Program-made: the position numbers and the translations under genes | The notes under the pieces: model-generated | Told to the model about the DNA's origin: nothing | Seen by the model: the letters and a program-made list of their open reading frames with translations, nothing else | Databases searched by the model: none | Origin: Verrucomicrobiota bacterium | Lineage (GTDB): Bacteria; Verrucomicrobiota; Kiritimatiellia; RFP12; UBA1067 | Length of the DNA: 41,472 nucleotides | Assembly: GCA_022704145.1 (NCBI GenBank) | Contig: JAKJGY010000014.1 | Location: 1-41,472 of the forward strand | Direction of reading: 5' to 3' | In this document: positions 25,574 to 34,901 of the stretch, piece by piece | Position numbering within the stretch: the first letter of the stretch is position 1 | Layout of the letters: the number at the start of each line of letters is the position of its first letter

Positions 25574-25620
25574 ACCCGTTTCTCCGTCGTTTCAGCCCTT
25601 GCCAAAGTTCGCCCCGCCCC

Positions 25621-26391
25621 CTATTTCACCGTTACAGGCAGGGAGACATAGTTGGCCGGACGCTCTCCGCGATAGATGCCCAGCACCTCCGACACCGGCC
25701 CCGTAAGCTCGTTCCGCTCCTCCCACATCCACGTCCCCAGAGGCCCCAGCTTACCGATACCCGCCACCCCGCTCTTCTCGTTGACGTAATAGGCCTGCGA
25801 CAGGCCGATGTAAAACACCGTGGCCTCCACCTGCCTCCCGTCCGCGAGCTTGCGCACCTCGCCCGAAACCGACAGCTCGCGCGTCGCCTTGTTAAGCTCG
25901 TTAAGCGTGCCGATCACATTCTGATAGCGTTCCGACAGCCCGAGCTTGGTCTCGGCCGGATTGGCCGGGATGCGCTGGCTCAGCGGCGCCACCCGCATCC
26001 GGACCGGCTCAGGCGTCCAAGGCAGCACGGCCAGCGTGCGCAGCTCCAGGAGCTTGATGTCGCTCAGCAACGGCTTCACCCCGCCCTTCAGCACCTCGTT
26101 CCGCGCCTTCAGCTCGGCAAGCTGCGCCGCCGTCTCCGCCTTCTCCCGCTGCGTCTGTGCGATGCGCTCCTTCAGTGCCTCGGCCTCCCTCCGCACGAGA
26201 TCGATCCGCTCCTGCAGCAACTCCCGCCCCACGCGCCACTCCTGCTCCTCACGGGAAAGAACCTGCTGCGCCTCCATCCACTTCTCAAGACTCAGCCGGG
26301 CCGCCTCGCGCGCCTCCTGCGCGCAGACCCCTCCCGCCACCCCGACCACCATCGCCAACCGAACCCACACGGAACCGTTCACTCTGCTCAT
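25621..26391 (-). CDS. DUF3450 family periplasmic protein
   Basis: A 256-residue exported protein: signal peptide to about residue 25 (MVVGVAGGVCAQ), then a long coiled coil at 30-105 (LLQERIDLVRREAEALKERI and more heptads) and a C-terminal globular part with LGLSERYQNVIGTLNELNKA and FYIGLSQAYYVNEKSG. These are the features of DUF3450, a family found next to ttpC-exbB-exbD-tonB. The ATG follows AGGAGGGG, which overlaps the stop of the receptor gene, so the two are coupled. The exact role is not known; a link between motor and receptor in the periplasm is plausible. Confidence 0.85.
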   Translation of the reverse strand: MSRVNGSVWVRLAMVVGVAGGVCAQEAREAARLSLEKWMEAQQVLSREEQEWRVGRELLQERIDLVRREAEALKERIAQTQREKAETAAQLAELKARNEVLKGGVKPLLSDIKLLELRTLAVLPWTPEPVRMRVAPLSQRIPANPAETKLGLSERYQNVIGTLNELNKATRELSVSGEVRKLADGRQVEATVFYIGLSQAYYVNEKSGVAGIGKLGPLGTWMWEERNELTGPVSEVLGIYRGERPANYVSLPVTVK

Positions 26392-26401
26392 TTGACCCCT
26401 C

Positions 26402-29400
26402 CTACCACTCACAGGCCAGCGACACACTGTACTCGCGGCCCACCTTGTAACTGCTGCGCACCGCCTCGCCGCCCTTCTCCAGGCGATACTCCTGCTCGAT
26501 CTCAGGATCGAGGATGTTCTTGACGCGAAGCCCAAGCGTCCACCGCTTGGTCAGCTTCTGCGAGAACCCGAAGTCGAGCGTGTCAAACGGGTTCTCGAAG
26601 ACCATCGGAACGTACCGGTCACCATTGACGCTGTCGCCGGAAAGGAGCGCGTCGCCCCGACGCGTGAAGAACAGGCTAAAGCACGAGCCCCACGCCTCGA
26701 CGTCATACATCAGGTTGAGCCCCAGCAGATGGTCCGGCTGGCCCGCCATGCGTCGCGTGCGCCCCCCGCCATACGCCTTCACGCTGGCGTACTCGTTCGC
26801 CGACCGCGTCACCTCCGACTCCATCAAGGCGAAGTTAGCACCGAGCGTCAGCCCCTTCGACCAGTCCAGCCACTCCCCGAGGCTCTGCCGCACCTCGAAC
26901 TCGACACCCGAAATCTCGCCCTCCGGATAATTGACCGGCGTGATAAAGACCTCACCCTCCACATAGCCGTTGTAAGCCCGCATGTCGATCGGATTACGGA
27001 GCTTCTTATAAAAGGTGCTGATCGACCAGATCTGGCCGCCCGAGGGCATATACTCGAGCCGCACATCGTAATTCTCAACCTCGGCCATCTGCAGCCGCGG
27101 ATTGCCGAAAAACGTCGGCGAGGCCGCGCTCTCCTTGAACTCGACCGGCATCAGCTCCTTGAAGGTCGGGCGCGCGACCGTCTCCGACCAGTTGAGGCGC
27201 AGGTTGAGCTTTTCGAAGGGCGAGTACTTCAGCCCCAGCGCGGGCAACTGATCCGTTCGCGACAGGTTCGGCGCATGCGCCGCCAGCTCCTCATCCGAAG
27301 ACACCCTCAGCTTATTCACATACTCCGAACCGTTCATGTCGGTCAGTACGGTCAGCACCGCGAAATTGTTGTCGTAGACCCCTTTGGCCGGCCTCATCTG
27401 CGCCGAGATCTCAGTCGACTCCAGCCTGACGCCGCCCTGAAGGGAGAGCTGCGAGGTGAGCGGCAGATCGGCCATCAGATACCAGGCCTGGATGTCCTGT
27501 CTGCCCCGATAGTCGATATCCGAATCACCAGACGCCACATACCAGCCGCGCTTCAGGTCAGGCGGATCGCCCAGGGCCGGATAGCCTGTCAGAAACCAGT
27601 CCGACCACAGCGTGTCCGGATCGCCGGGATACTTGACGCCCTCGTTGCCGCTCTTGTAGATAAAGGTGTCCTGCGAATAGGTACGTGTGACCTGATCGTC
27701 GAAATAGCCGGCCTTCAGGAACCCCTCACTACCCGTCCACTGCGTGAAGGGGATCTTCTGGTTAAGGGAATATTGCCAGCCCGCCTCCTCAATATCCCGC
27801 CACCGCCTCTCCAGCGGGGAGAGCCCGCCGCTGGGGCCCGACCAATACCCGTTGTTATAGACATCCGTGAAGAGCCGCCTGTCCGGCTCGACCTGCGACG
27901 CCTTGTTGCGGCTGACCGACCAGTCGGTGACCGGCTGCAGCAGCGTCAGCCCACGCCAGCCGAACACCGGCAGCTCCTCAGGCAAGAAGAACCACGGGTG
28001 CGAAGCCTGTAACATCACCGTCTCCGTCGCGCGCTCGGAATAGTGCAGGCTTTGCGACCGCCAGATCGTGCCCGCGCCCGTCTCGTAATCGTAAGTCCGA
28101 TCGTCGATCGCGCGCGTGACCGTATAGTCGGTCGCCTGGGAGCGCGTATAAGTCAGCCCGATATCCGTCCACGGCGACTCAAAACCGACGCCCACCGTCC
28201 CGCCCCACAGCACCGACTCCCGGCCGCGCTCGGTCTGGAACTCGGACGCCGAGGAGTCGAAATTGGAACGCCCGAAGGCCAGTCCATCCGGCGTCTCACG
28301 CGCCACGTAGCTGTTGTAACGGCCGCCGTCATAACCGGTCATATCGTTCTTATAGGAGAAGGTGCCCAGCACGCCGAGCCGGACATCCTCGGCCAACAGC
28401 AGGCTGTCTCCCGCCGTCGCGCTCCAGCGCGTCCCCGGTTCGGCCGTCTTATGGCTCGACCCGAAATCCCCCGAAAACGCCGACGTCTCCCGGTCGCTCC
28501 GCAGCCAGGAGTCACGACGCTCCTGCTTCTGAGCCTCGGTGTACCGCCGCCAGGCCGAGACCGAGGGGATGCTCATCGCGGAGCCCACCTCCCCCACCCG
28601 GAAAGGCAGGTCAAGGTCACCGTCGTCTCGGCCCCAGTACGACACCCCGCCCCCGCTGCTGGTCAGCATCTTGCGCCCGGTCACCTGGTCGTTGTAAGCC
28701 ATGCCCACACTGGCGGCCAGCACGGTCTGCTCCGGCACACGCTTGAGCCGGATGTCAACCGCGCCGCCGCTGGCATCTCCCTGCTGATCCGGCATAAACG
28801 TCTTGTGGACCTGGATGCTCTCGATCATCGAGGCCGGGAACTGGTCCAACTGCACCGCCCGCTTGTCGGCGTCGGCAGAGGGCAGCCTCACACCATTGAG
28901 CTGCGAACTGACATAGCGGTCGGGCAGGCCCCGCACAACCGCATACTTGCCGTCCTGAACCGTCGCGCCCGCCACCAGCTTGAGCGCGCCCGCCGCATCG
29001 CTCGCGCCCGCCCGCTTGATCGTGTCCGCGCTGACCGCATCGATCGCCGCCGCGCTGGTCATCTTCAATGCGATCAATGCGGTGTCGCTTCCCGCGCTGA
29101 TATCGATATCCTTCACCACCAACTCGTCCATCTCGGTGTAAACGGCGCCCAGCGGGACGTCAAGACGCTGAACCGCACCCGGCGTCACCGCCACGTTGCG
29201 AAGCAACTTGCGCTCGAAACCCGGACGGCTGACCAGCACCGAATAGTTCCCGAAAGGCACCTGCTCAAAGAGGACGCCGCCGTCAGGCCCCGTCTGCGCC
29301 CGCCTCTCCAGCTCGACCACGGTCACCGTCGCCTCGGCCAACGGCACCTCCCAGTCCGGGTCGGTCACCTGCACTCGCAACGCGCCCGTGCCCGTGTCCT

Positions 29401-29488
29401 GCGCCCAGACCCCAAGCAGGCTCAGCGCCGTCAGACCGGCCACAACGCGACGCATTAATGGCTGCCTCAGATAACCCTGTGTTGACAT
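26402..29488 (-). CDS. TonB-dependent outer-membrane receptor with N-terminal carboxypeptidase-like domain
   Basis: A 1,028-residue receptor. ATG 29488 follows GGGAGAA; the export signal is at about 11-32 (MRRVVAGLTALSLLGVWAQ), so ATG 29455 is an alternative start. Residues about 38-115 form a carboxypeptidase-regulatory-like beta domain (LRVQVTDPDWEVPLAEATVT). The plug follows at about 120-240 with VVRGLPDRYVSSQLNGVRLP and DQQGDASGGAVDIRLK, the pattern of the Xanthomonas/Caulobacter-type receptor group. The rest is a 22-strand barrel ending in ...SLACEW, an aromatic end as expected. It imports a ligand too large or scarce for porins. The ligand cannot be read from sequence; the adjoining pst-pho genes suggest a phosphorus source. 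Confidence 0.9.
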   Translation of the reverse strand: MSTQGYLRQPLMRRVVAGLTALSLLGVWAQDTGTGALRVQVTDPDWEVPLAEATVTVVELERRAQTGPDGGVLFEQVPFGNYSVLVSRPGFERKLLRNVAVTPGAVQRLDVPLGAVYTEMDELVVKDIDISAGSDTALIALKMTSAAAIDAVSADTIKRAGASDAAGALKLVAGATVQDGKYAVVRGLPDRYVSSQLNGVRLPSADADKRAVQLDQFPASMIESIQVHKTFMPDQQGDASGGAVDIRLKRVPEQTVLAASVGMAYNDQVTGRKMLTSSGGGVSYWGRDDGDLDLPFRVGEVGSAMSIPSVSAWRRYTEAQKQERRDSWLRSDRETSAFSGDFGSSHKTAEPGTRWSATAGDSLLLAEDVRLGVLGTFSYKNDMTGYDGGRYNSYVARETPDGLAFGRSNFDSSASEFQTERGRESVLWGGTVGVGFESPWTDIGLTYTRSQATDYTVTRAIDDRTYDYETGAGTIWRSQSLHYSERATETVMLQASHPWFFLPEELPVFGWRGLTLLQPVTDWSVSRNKASQVEPDRRLFTDVYNNGYWSGPSGGLSPLERRWRDIEEAGWQYSLNQKIPFTQWTGSEGFLKAGYFDDQVTRTYSQDTFIYKSGNEGVKYPGDPDTLWSDWFLTGYPALGDPPDLKRGWYVASGDSDIDYRGRQDIQAWYLMADLPLTSQLSLQGGVRLESTEISAQMRPAKGVYDNNFAVLTVLTDMNGSEYVNKLRVSSDEELAAHAPNLSRTDQLPALGLKYSPFEKLNLRLNWSETVARPTFKELMPVEFKESAASPTFFGNPRLQMAEVENYDVRLEYMPSGGQIWSISTFYKKLRNPIDMRAYNGYVEGEVFITPVNYPEGEISGVEFEVRQSLGEWLDWSKGLTLGANFALMESEVTRSANEYASVKAYGGGRTRRMAGQPDHLLGLNLMYDVEAWGSCFSLFFTRRGDALLSGDSVNGDRYVPMVFENPFDTLDFGFSQKLTKRWTLGLRVKNILDPEIEQEYRLEKGGEAVRSSYKVGREYSVSLACEW

Positions 29489-29508
29489 GCCGTTCTCCCG
29501 CCCAACCC

Positions 29509-30717
29509 TTACCACGGCTCCCCCAGACCCTCGCACACCGCAGCCAAAGCCGCGTCCAACGCGGCCTCCTCGACGCGGGCCCGGGCGAAGATCAGACACA
29601 TGTGGACTGCCGCCGTCGCGCGCGGACGCGCGTTCTCCAGCGACTCCAGTGACGCGCAGGCCGCGCGCCAGCAGGCCGACGCGCGCGCCGCATCGCCCCA
29701 CTCCTTCCAGGCCACGCCCTGCGTGGCCAGCAGCGCGGGACGCTCGGCAGCCAGAACAGCGGGGTCATCGAACAGAGGCCCCGCTTCCTCCAGACTCCGA
29801 CGAGACCGCTCACGCTCACCGGCGCGCGCCAGGAAACGCGCATAGCGGAGCTGTACCGGAAGTCGCATATCCGCACGCACCGCACCGAGCCTGCCGTCGA
29901 TCTCGCCGCAGACCCGTAACACAAGGTTCGTGTCGCCGCACGCCAAAGCCGCCTCGCCGAAGCCGACCAGCTTGTCGCAGGCGAGCGCAGGATGGAGGCT
30001 CCCGAAAACACCGGTCATGCCCACAAACACCCGCTCCCGGTAGTCCGCCGTCCGCGTGTCCGGCCCCGCCTTCTGATAGAGCACACGATACGCGTCCACG
30101 GCCGCTGCGGCCGCATCCAGATCCATCACCGAGTTGGTCACGGCCTCCAGCCGCACCAACGTCTCCGTCAGATTCGAAACCGCCACCGCCCGCTGCATCA
30201 GCTCGGGCAAGAGCGCCGCCTGATCCGCCGGCTCCAGCCGACTCACGGCCGCCGCCTCGCCGCGCGCCGCGCCCGGCCGCGCCTGCCGCGCTCGCTCCAG
30301 CGCCAACTTCACGCGGCTGACCTGCCAAGCCTCCAACGCCCGCTCGCGCGACACCTCCGCTGCCGCGTCCGCCAGGCGGTCGCCCCCCTCCACCTGCCCG
30401 AGGCTGTAGCTGCGGGCCGCCAGGCGCGCCAGAAGGTCGCCCCGCCGCCAGCCCTCAATCTCATCAGCAATGCGCCGGGCCTGTTTTTCAGAGCCGACCT
30501 CCAGCGCCACGACGGCCGCGTCCGCCAGCGCCCGGTTGCGCTCCACCTCGTGCGGGTCGGCCGGTATCCGGCAGGCAAGCCGCCGCGCCTGCTCGCACCA
30601 TGCGCTCTCCGCCTGCGGGCACGAAGACGCCCCGCCGCGACGGCAGGCACAGCCGAACGTCGCAAGCAGGGCGCAAAGAATCAACCATCCCGTCAGTGAC
30701 TGAGAAATCCGAAACAT
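29509..30717 (-). CDS. Helical-repeat lipoprotein-like protein upstream of the receptor
   Basis: A 402-residue protein. The N-terminus LTGWLILCALLATFGCAC is a hydrophobic export signal with cysteines at 23 and 25; it may be lipidated, though the lipobox is imperfect. The rest is Ala/Arg-rich helices in a TPR/HEAT-like pattern, for example residues 285-350 (RYARFLARAGERERSRRSLE). No catalytic motif is seen. It starts after AAAGGGA and stops 20 bases before the receptor start, so both are in one transcript. Proteins of this kind next to TonB-dependent receptors are often periplasmic or surface partners, but the function here is unknown. Confidence 0.75.
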   Translation of the reverse strand: MFRISQSLTGWLILCALLATFGCACRRGGASSCPQAESAWCEQARRLACRIPADPHEVERNRALADAAVVALEVGSEKQARRIADEIEGWRRGDLLARLAARSYSLGQVEGGDRLADAAAEVSRERALEAWQVSRVKLALERARQARPGAARGEAAAVSRLEPADQAALLPELMQRAVAVSNLTETLVRLEAVTNSVMDLDAAAAAVDAYRVLYQKAGPDTRTADYRERVFVGMTGVFGSLHPALACDKLVGFGEAALACGDTNLVLRVCGEIDGRLGAVRADMRLPVQLRYARFLARAGERERSRRSLEEAGPLFDDPAVLAAERPALLATQGVAWKEWGDAARASACWRAACASLESLENARPRATAAVHMCLIFARARVEEAALDAALAAVCEGLGEPW

Positions 30718-30778
30718 GTGCTATCCCTTTGTGTCACGTTCGCTATCCCGGAAACAGGAGCCCGCACCGGTTAAAGGT

Positions 30779-30808
30779 GGCCGGAGACACGCGTCCGTGT
30801 CTCCGGCC
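30779..30808 (-). terminator. Perfect 13-bp hairpin after the beta-helix gene
   Basis: Arms 30779-30791 and 30796-30808 pair perfectly around CGTC. On the minus strand it is followed by ACCTTTAAC, a weak U-tract. It starts 44 bases after the beta-helix gene stop, so it may give partial termination and lower expression of the genes beyond. Confidence 0.6.
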
Positions 30809-30852
30809 TTGTGCCGCGCGGGATAGCAATACGCGGCACAAGCGCCTGCGGC

Positions 30853-32679
30853 TTACTCAGCCACAACTTTGTAAAGCTTGGATGCGTCGTTCGCCACGCC
30901 GAAGTCGGCGAGCGTCATGTTGGCCTTGTCCGCCACAACCGTCGTCGCCCCATCGACAGACTCCCAGTTGGCGCCGCCGTCCGTGCTGGCGAGTAACGTG
31001 TAGCTCATGCCGACCTCCGCCGTGAACCCGACCGAAAAGGCCGCCTGCCCGACCGCCAGATCCGCCCCGCCGTCCTTGACGAGCATGCCGGAGGTGTAGA
31101 GCGCCGACCAGCCGTGCAGCCAGGTGTCGCCCGTGGGGGCGAAGGCGCCGTAGTAGCTGGCGGGAGTCGCGAAACCGTCGTCCTCAGCGGTGTAGGGCGA
31201 AGTCGCCCAGGCGCTGACCGGCCGCGGGTCGATCGTCTTGATGTTGTTGAGCAGGCCGTTTCCGACCGAAGGCATCGGCCGGGTCGGGTCGCTCAGCGCC
31301 TCGCGCTCCATGTGGCGGATCGGCAGCGCGCCGGCCAGGTTCCAGTCCCACGCCGCCTGAATGGTCACGTCGCCGCCCGCACGCTTGGCGTTGGCGCTGG
31401 TGGTCTTGCAGATCAGATGGGAGTTGTTGCAGTTGTAGACCACGAAGTTACGGAAGGCCGTCTGCGTGGCGTTGGTCGACTGCGACTGGTAGTAGTATCC
31501 CGTTTCAGCCAGCGCGCCAGCGCCCGGCGTGTGCGTCGGGAAGGCGTTCCAGGCGGCCGACATGCCCTCGAAGGAGTCGGGGGCCGCGTTGTCGCTCTCC
31601 ACCGCGCAGAGCATCGAGTCCACGTCCATCACCAGACAGTTGAAGAACTGCGCACGGCAGTTGTCGTCCAGGTGGAAACACTCGCTCGAGGTCTCGCTGC
31701 CGCTGATGCCCGTGCCGCCCGTGCCGCGATACCGGTTACCGATCACGGTCACGTTCTCGTAACGCTGCAGGCCCCAAGGACGGTTGTCGTCTTTCGTCTC
31801 CACGCCGTCCATCTCGAAGGCGTGGTTGGCGATTCCGGAACCGGCCACGCTGTCGGCGTCGCAGAAGCCCTGCAGCACGAAGATGAACTGGCCGCGGCCG
31901 CGGTAGCCCTGATCCACGTCGAACGAGTCATCGCCAATGTTGACGATCGCGATGTTCTTGGTGTTGACCGTACCGCCGAAGAACTCGATCCCGTCATCCA
32001 GGTTCCCGATGACCTCGACGTGATCGATCTGCGTGCCGCGCCCGACACCGCACAGGGTGATGCCGTTGATTTCTGAGGCCGCCGCAAACCCGTAGCCGCC
32101 ATAGCGGAGCGAGACGTAGGAGATCACACCGCTCGAGTCGTCATCGTCCGCGCCGCCGTACTTGGTCTCACCCGCGCCCGGGTCGGCCAGACCTTCGGCC
32201 AGCTTTTCGGTCTCGACCAGCGGGCCGACGTTCGCCGACGCGCTGACGGTGCAGTAGGCCTTGCCGCAGACCACCAGGCCGCCCCAGCGCTGCGACTTGT
32301 CCGGCAGGCCGTCGGTCGGGTTGATCGTCTTGTAATCGTCGAGCACATCCGCAGGATTGACCCAGGGGAAGTTGTTATCATCCATATCCGTGAAGATGAT
32401 CGGCTTCTCCTTGGTGCCCTTGGCCATGAGCTTGCTGCCGCGCGTGATGAACAGCGCGGTCGGGCCGCCCGCGTTCGCGAAGGTCTCGCCGCGGATCACC
32501 GTACCGGGCTCGATCGTCAGCGTCGCGCCGTTCTTCACGAAAATGACGTCCAGCAGGACGTACTCGTTGGTCGAGACCCACTTGGTCGAGGCCGAGATGT
32601 CATTCAAGACTTCAATGGTCGCGGCTCGCGATCCGAACGCCGCGAAAGCCAGCGTCAGGCCGAACATGAGCTTTTTCAT
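30853..32679 (-). CDS. Secreted right-handed beta-helix surface protein
   Basis: A 608-residue exported protein (signal peptide MKKLMFGLTLAFAAFGSRA). Its body reads as a parallel beta-helix: VIFVKNGATLTIEPGTVIRG near 45, LFITRGSKLMAKGTKEKPI near 75, RWGGLVVCGKA near 130, then YVSLRYGGYGFAAASEINGI, DDGIEFFGGTVNTKNIAIVN and DDSFDVDQGYRG. The same pattern is known from a family of outer-surface proteins of Bacteroidota and Proteobacteria that is often encoded beside TonB-dependent receptors. The last 70 residues form a small beta module (SYTLLASTDGGANWESV, ending LYKVVAE) common at the end of PVC surface proteins. The start at 32679 follows GGGAG by 8 bases. Asp/Asn-rich turns could bind calcium. 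Position after phoR and before the receptor suggests a ligand-capturing role. Confidence 0.8.
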   Translation of the reverse strand: MKKLMFGLTLAFAAFGSRAATIEVLNDISASTKWVSTNEYVLLDVIFVKNGATLTIEPGTVIRGETFANAGGPTALFITRGSKLMAKGTKEKPIIFTDMDDNNFPWVNPADVLDDYKTINPTDGLPDKSQRWGGLVVCGKAYCTVSASANVGPLVETEKLAEGLADPGAGETKYGGADDDDSSGVISYVSLRYGGYGFAAASEINGITLCGVGRGTQIDHVEVIGNLDDGIEFFGGTVNTKNIAIVNIGDDSFDVDQGYRGRGQFIFVLQGFCDADSVAGSGIANHAFEMDGVETKDDNRPWGLQRYENVTVIGNRYRGTGGTGISGSETSSECFHLDDNCRAQFFNCLVMDVDSMLCAVESDNAAPDSFEGMSAAWNAFPTHTPGAGALAETGYYYQSQSTNATQTAFRNFVVYNCNNSHLICKTTSANAKRAGGDVTIQAAWDWNLAGALPIRHMEREALSDPTRPMPSVGNGLLNNIKTIDPRPVSAWATSPYTAEDDGFATPASYYGAFAPTGDTWLHGWSALYTSGMLVKDGGADLAVGQAAFSVGFTAEVGMSYTLLASTDGGANWESVDGATTVVADKANMTLADFGVANDASKLYKVVAE

Positions 32680-33125
32680 ACTTTCAACTCCCATACCTGC
32701 GTTGCCCCCGACTCTGCGGTTGTCCGCCCTCACGCCGACCTAAGCCGACTGTGCGGCAGCGGGGTTTCTGCCGCCTGTTGGAGAGCCGCAGGTCACGTCA
32801 TCCTACGCATGCCCTGAACCCTCCGCACGCCGCATAGAGTCGCAGACCAGCGTCAGCAGCACGCGAGCGTACTGTGAGATCTTGGTTTGGACGACACCAG
32901 AAGTGCGCTCTGCTACTTGGAGACCTCCAGCAGAATACGGGCACCCTGGCGGGTGACAAGCGCTCTGACCTTGCCGAGTTTGTCGATGACGGCGGCGGCT
33001 ATCCGGGGCGGTCGCGCTCCGGGTGTGTGGTGTGCCCAGGCGGGGGAGTCATCAGGCGGCGAATCCGCCGAAGCGGGGGGACCGTCATCGGCCGCATAAC
33101 AGCGGCAGCGCCCTGCGACTCCCGG
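32680..33125. other. 446-base gap between phoR and the beta-helix gene
   Basis: It contains an in-frame open stretch after the phoR stop (to TAG at 32913), an 11-bp-phased repeat block (32835-32878, possible PhoB site), a TAGGAT word at about 32801-32806 on the minus strand that could serve as a -10, and the ribosome site of the beta-helix gene. No start codon supports a separate gene. Confidence 0.5.
32835..32878 (-). promoter_or_regulatory. Candidate PhoB-type box: four 11-bp phased units
   Basis: The minus strand can be cut into four 11-bp units starting CTCACAG, CTCGCGT, CTGACGC and CTGCGAC. Pho boxes in several phyla are direct repeats of 7 bases plus a 4-base spacer. The word CTGACGC recurs with the same phasing upstream of pstS. 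The match to the E. coli box is weak. Confidence 0.25.
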
Positions 33126-34898
33126 TCAGGCGGGCAGGTAGAGGCTGAATGTGGCGCCCTGGCCCAGCTCGCTCTCCACGCCCACCGTGCCGCCGTGAAT
33201 CAGCACGATGTGCTTGACGATCGCCAGCCCCAGCCCCGTGCCCCCCATCTCGCGGCTCCGGCCCTTGTCCACGCGGTAGAACCGCTCGAACAGGCGGTCC
33301 AGATGCGCGCGCTCGACCCCGTGGCCGAAGTCGCGCACCGCGAGCCGCACGCACGCGCCCTCGCGCCGGGCCGACACCACGACCTGCGGCTGCTCGGCGG
33401 TGGCGCCGTACTTGATCGCGTTGTCGATCAGGTTCACCACCGCCTGCTCGATCAGGCCGGCGTGCATCTGGACCGAGAGTTTCTCGGCACAGTCGATCAT
33501 GACGGTCAACCCGCGCTCGGACGCACGCGCCTGGCAGAGTTCCACCGCGCTCTTGAGCACGCCCGCCACCGGCGTCTCCTGCCTTTCCAACGTCTGCGAG
33601 GAACTCTGCTCCAGACGCGACAGATCCAGCAGATCCCGGATGATCGTCTCCAACTGGCTCGCCTGCCGCACGATGATCTTCAGGAACCTCTCGGCCGTGG
33701 CCGCATCGTTCATCGCTCCGTCCAGCAGCGTCTCGGCAAAGCCCTTGACCGAGGTCACCGGCGTCCTCAGCTCATGCGAGACATTCGCCACAAAGTCCTG
33801 CCTGACCCGCTCCAGCTTACGCAGCACGGTCACGTCGCTCAGCACCATCAGCGTTCCGACGCGGTTGCTCTCGCGATCCTTAAGCGCCGTGGCGCGCATA
33901 TTGAGCAGGATGTCCCCTGCCTCGCCGATCACCATCTCGCGCTCAACCGGCCCCTCCTGACGCTCGCTGGCGTCGATCAGCGCCAGCAGCTCGGCATAAC
34001 GCACCGCCTCGCCGATCCGCGTCCCCTCCGCCACCGGCTCCTTGAGCCCCAGCATCTGCCGGGCGGAGTCGTTGATGTCCATCACCGCATGCCGCCGGTC
34101 GATCGCGATGACCCCGCGCGTCATGTTCGCCAGGATCAGCGCGCGCATGTTGCGCTCGTCGTCCACGGCCTGGATATACTTCTGCAGCCGGTCCGCAGTC
34201 CGGTTGATCGCCCGCGCCAGTTCGGCCAGGTGGGGCACGGCGGGAACCGCCAGACGATGCGAAAGGTCGCCGCCGCCGATCCGGTCCAGCCCCTCGCGGA
34301 ACGCCGACACCGGACCGATGATCCGCAGCGCGGCCCAGTAGCTCAGCACCAGCGTCGCCACCAGCACGACCCCCAGAAGCAGGAAAAGGGTCCGATGGGT
34401 GGAAGCCAGCTCGTGCGTGAGCGAGCGCACCGGAACCGAAACGCGCACGACCGCCTGCTCCGGGCCGTCGGGCGGCACCCGTTGCGCCAGGTATAACATC
34501 GGCTTGCCCAGCGTCGCGCTATACCGCTCGCTGATCCCCATCCCCGTCCGCTTGGCCATCTTGACCTCCGGACGCTCATGGTGCAGATCCATGCGTGACG
34601 CGTCGGACTCCGAGTCGCCGAGCACCTTGCCGTCCGGAAGGATCAGCGTGAACCGCCGGTCGCCGAGCACCTTCAGCCGCTCCATAAAGCGCTGGGCCGC
34701 CACATCGTCCACCGCGCCGTCGCCGCGCGGCAGCAGCGCCGCCGCCAGTTTGGCCTGTGACTCCAACTCGCGGATCCATTGGCGATGGAACTCGCGGCTG
34801 CTGGTATGCCAGGCATAGAGTGCGACCGACCCGACCGCAACGATCAGGATCACGATATGCGCGCCAAAAAACTGCCAGAACAGGATCCGGTTCCTCAC
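33126..34898 (-). CDS. phoR: Phosphate-sensing histidine kinase PhoR
   Basis: A 590-residue sensor kinase. Two membrane helices (about 8-30 and 166-190) bracket a periplasmic domain of about 135 residues, larger than in E. coli PhoR, which has almost none. A HAMP linker follows, then a PAS domain at about 250-350 (ANMTRGVIAIDRRHAVMDIN). The phosphorylated histidine is in FVANVSHELRTPVTSVKGF (near 375). The ATPase has NLIDNAIKYG, DFGHGVE and GGTGLGLAIVKHI. The start is GTG at 34898, with GGAG overlapping the phoB stop. It would phosphorylate PhoB when phosphate is scarce. The frame after its TGA stays open for 70 codons, without a start codon. Confidence 0.92.
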   Translation of the reverse strand: MRNRILFWQFFGAHIVILIVAVGSVALYAWHTSSREFHRQWIRELESQAKLAAALLPRGDGAVDDVAAQRFMERLKVLGDRRFTLILPDGKVLGDSESDASRMDLHHERPEVKMAKRTGMGISERYSATLGKPMLYLAQRVPPDGPEQAVVRVSVPVRSLTHELASTHRTLFLLLGVVLVATLVLSYWAALRIIGPVSAFREGLDRIGGGDLSHRLAVPAVPHLAELARAINRTADRLQKYIQAVDDERNMRALILANMTRGVIAIDRRHAVMDINDSARQMLGLKEPVAEGTRIGEAVRYAELLALIDASERQEGPVEREMVIGEAGDILLNMRATALKDRESNRVGTLMVLSDVTVLRKLERVRQDFVANVSHELRTPVTSVKGFAETLLDGAMNDAATAERFLKIIVRQASQLETIIRDLLDLSRLEQSSSQTLERQETPVAGVLKSAVELCQARASERGLTVMIDCAEKLSVQMHAGLIEQAVVNLIDNAIKYGATAEQPQVVVSARREGACVRLAVRDFGHGVERAHLDRLFERFYRVDKGRSREMGGTGLGLAIVKHIVLIHGGTVGVESELGQGATFSLYLPA

Positions 34899-34901
34899 GG
34901 C

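Noticed and set aside
32874..34496. Plus-strand open frame of 540 codons over phoR
   Set aside because: Antisense shadow of phoR; no ribosome site and no recognisable domain.
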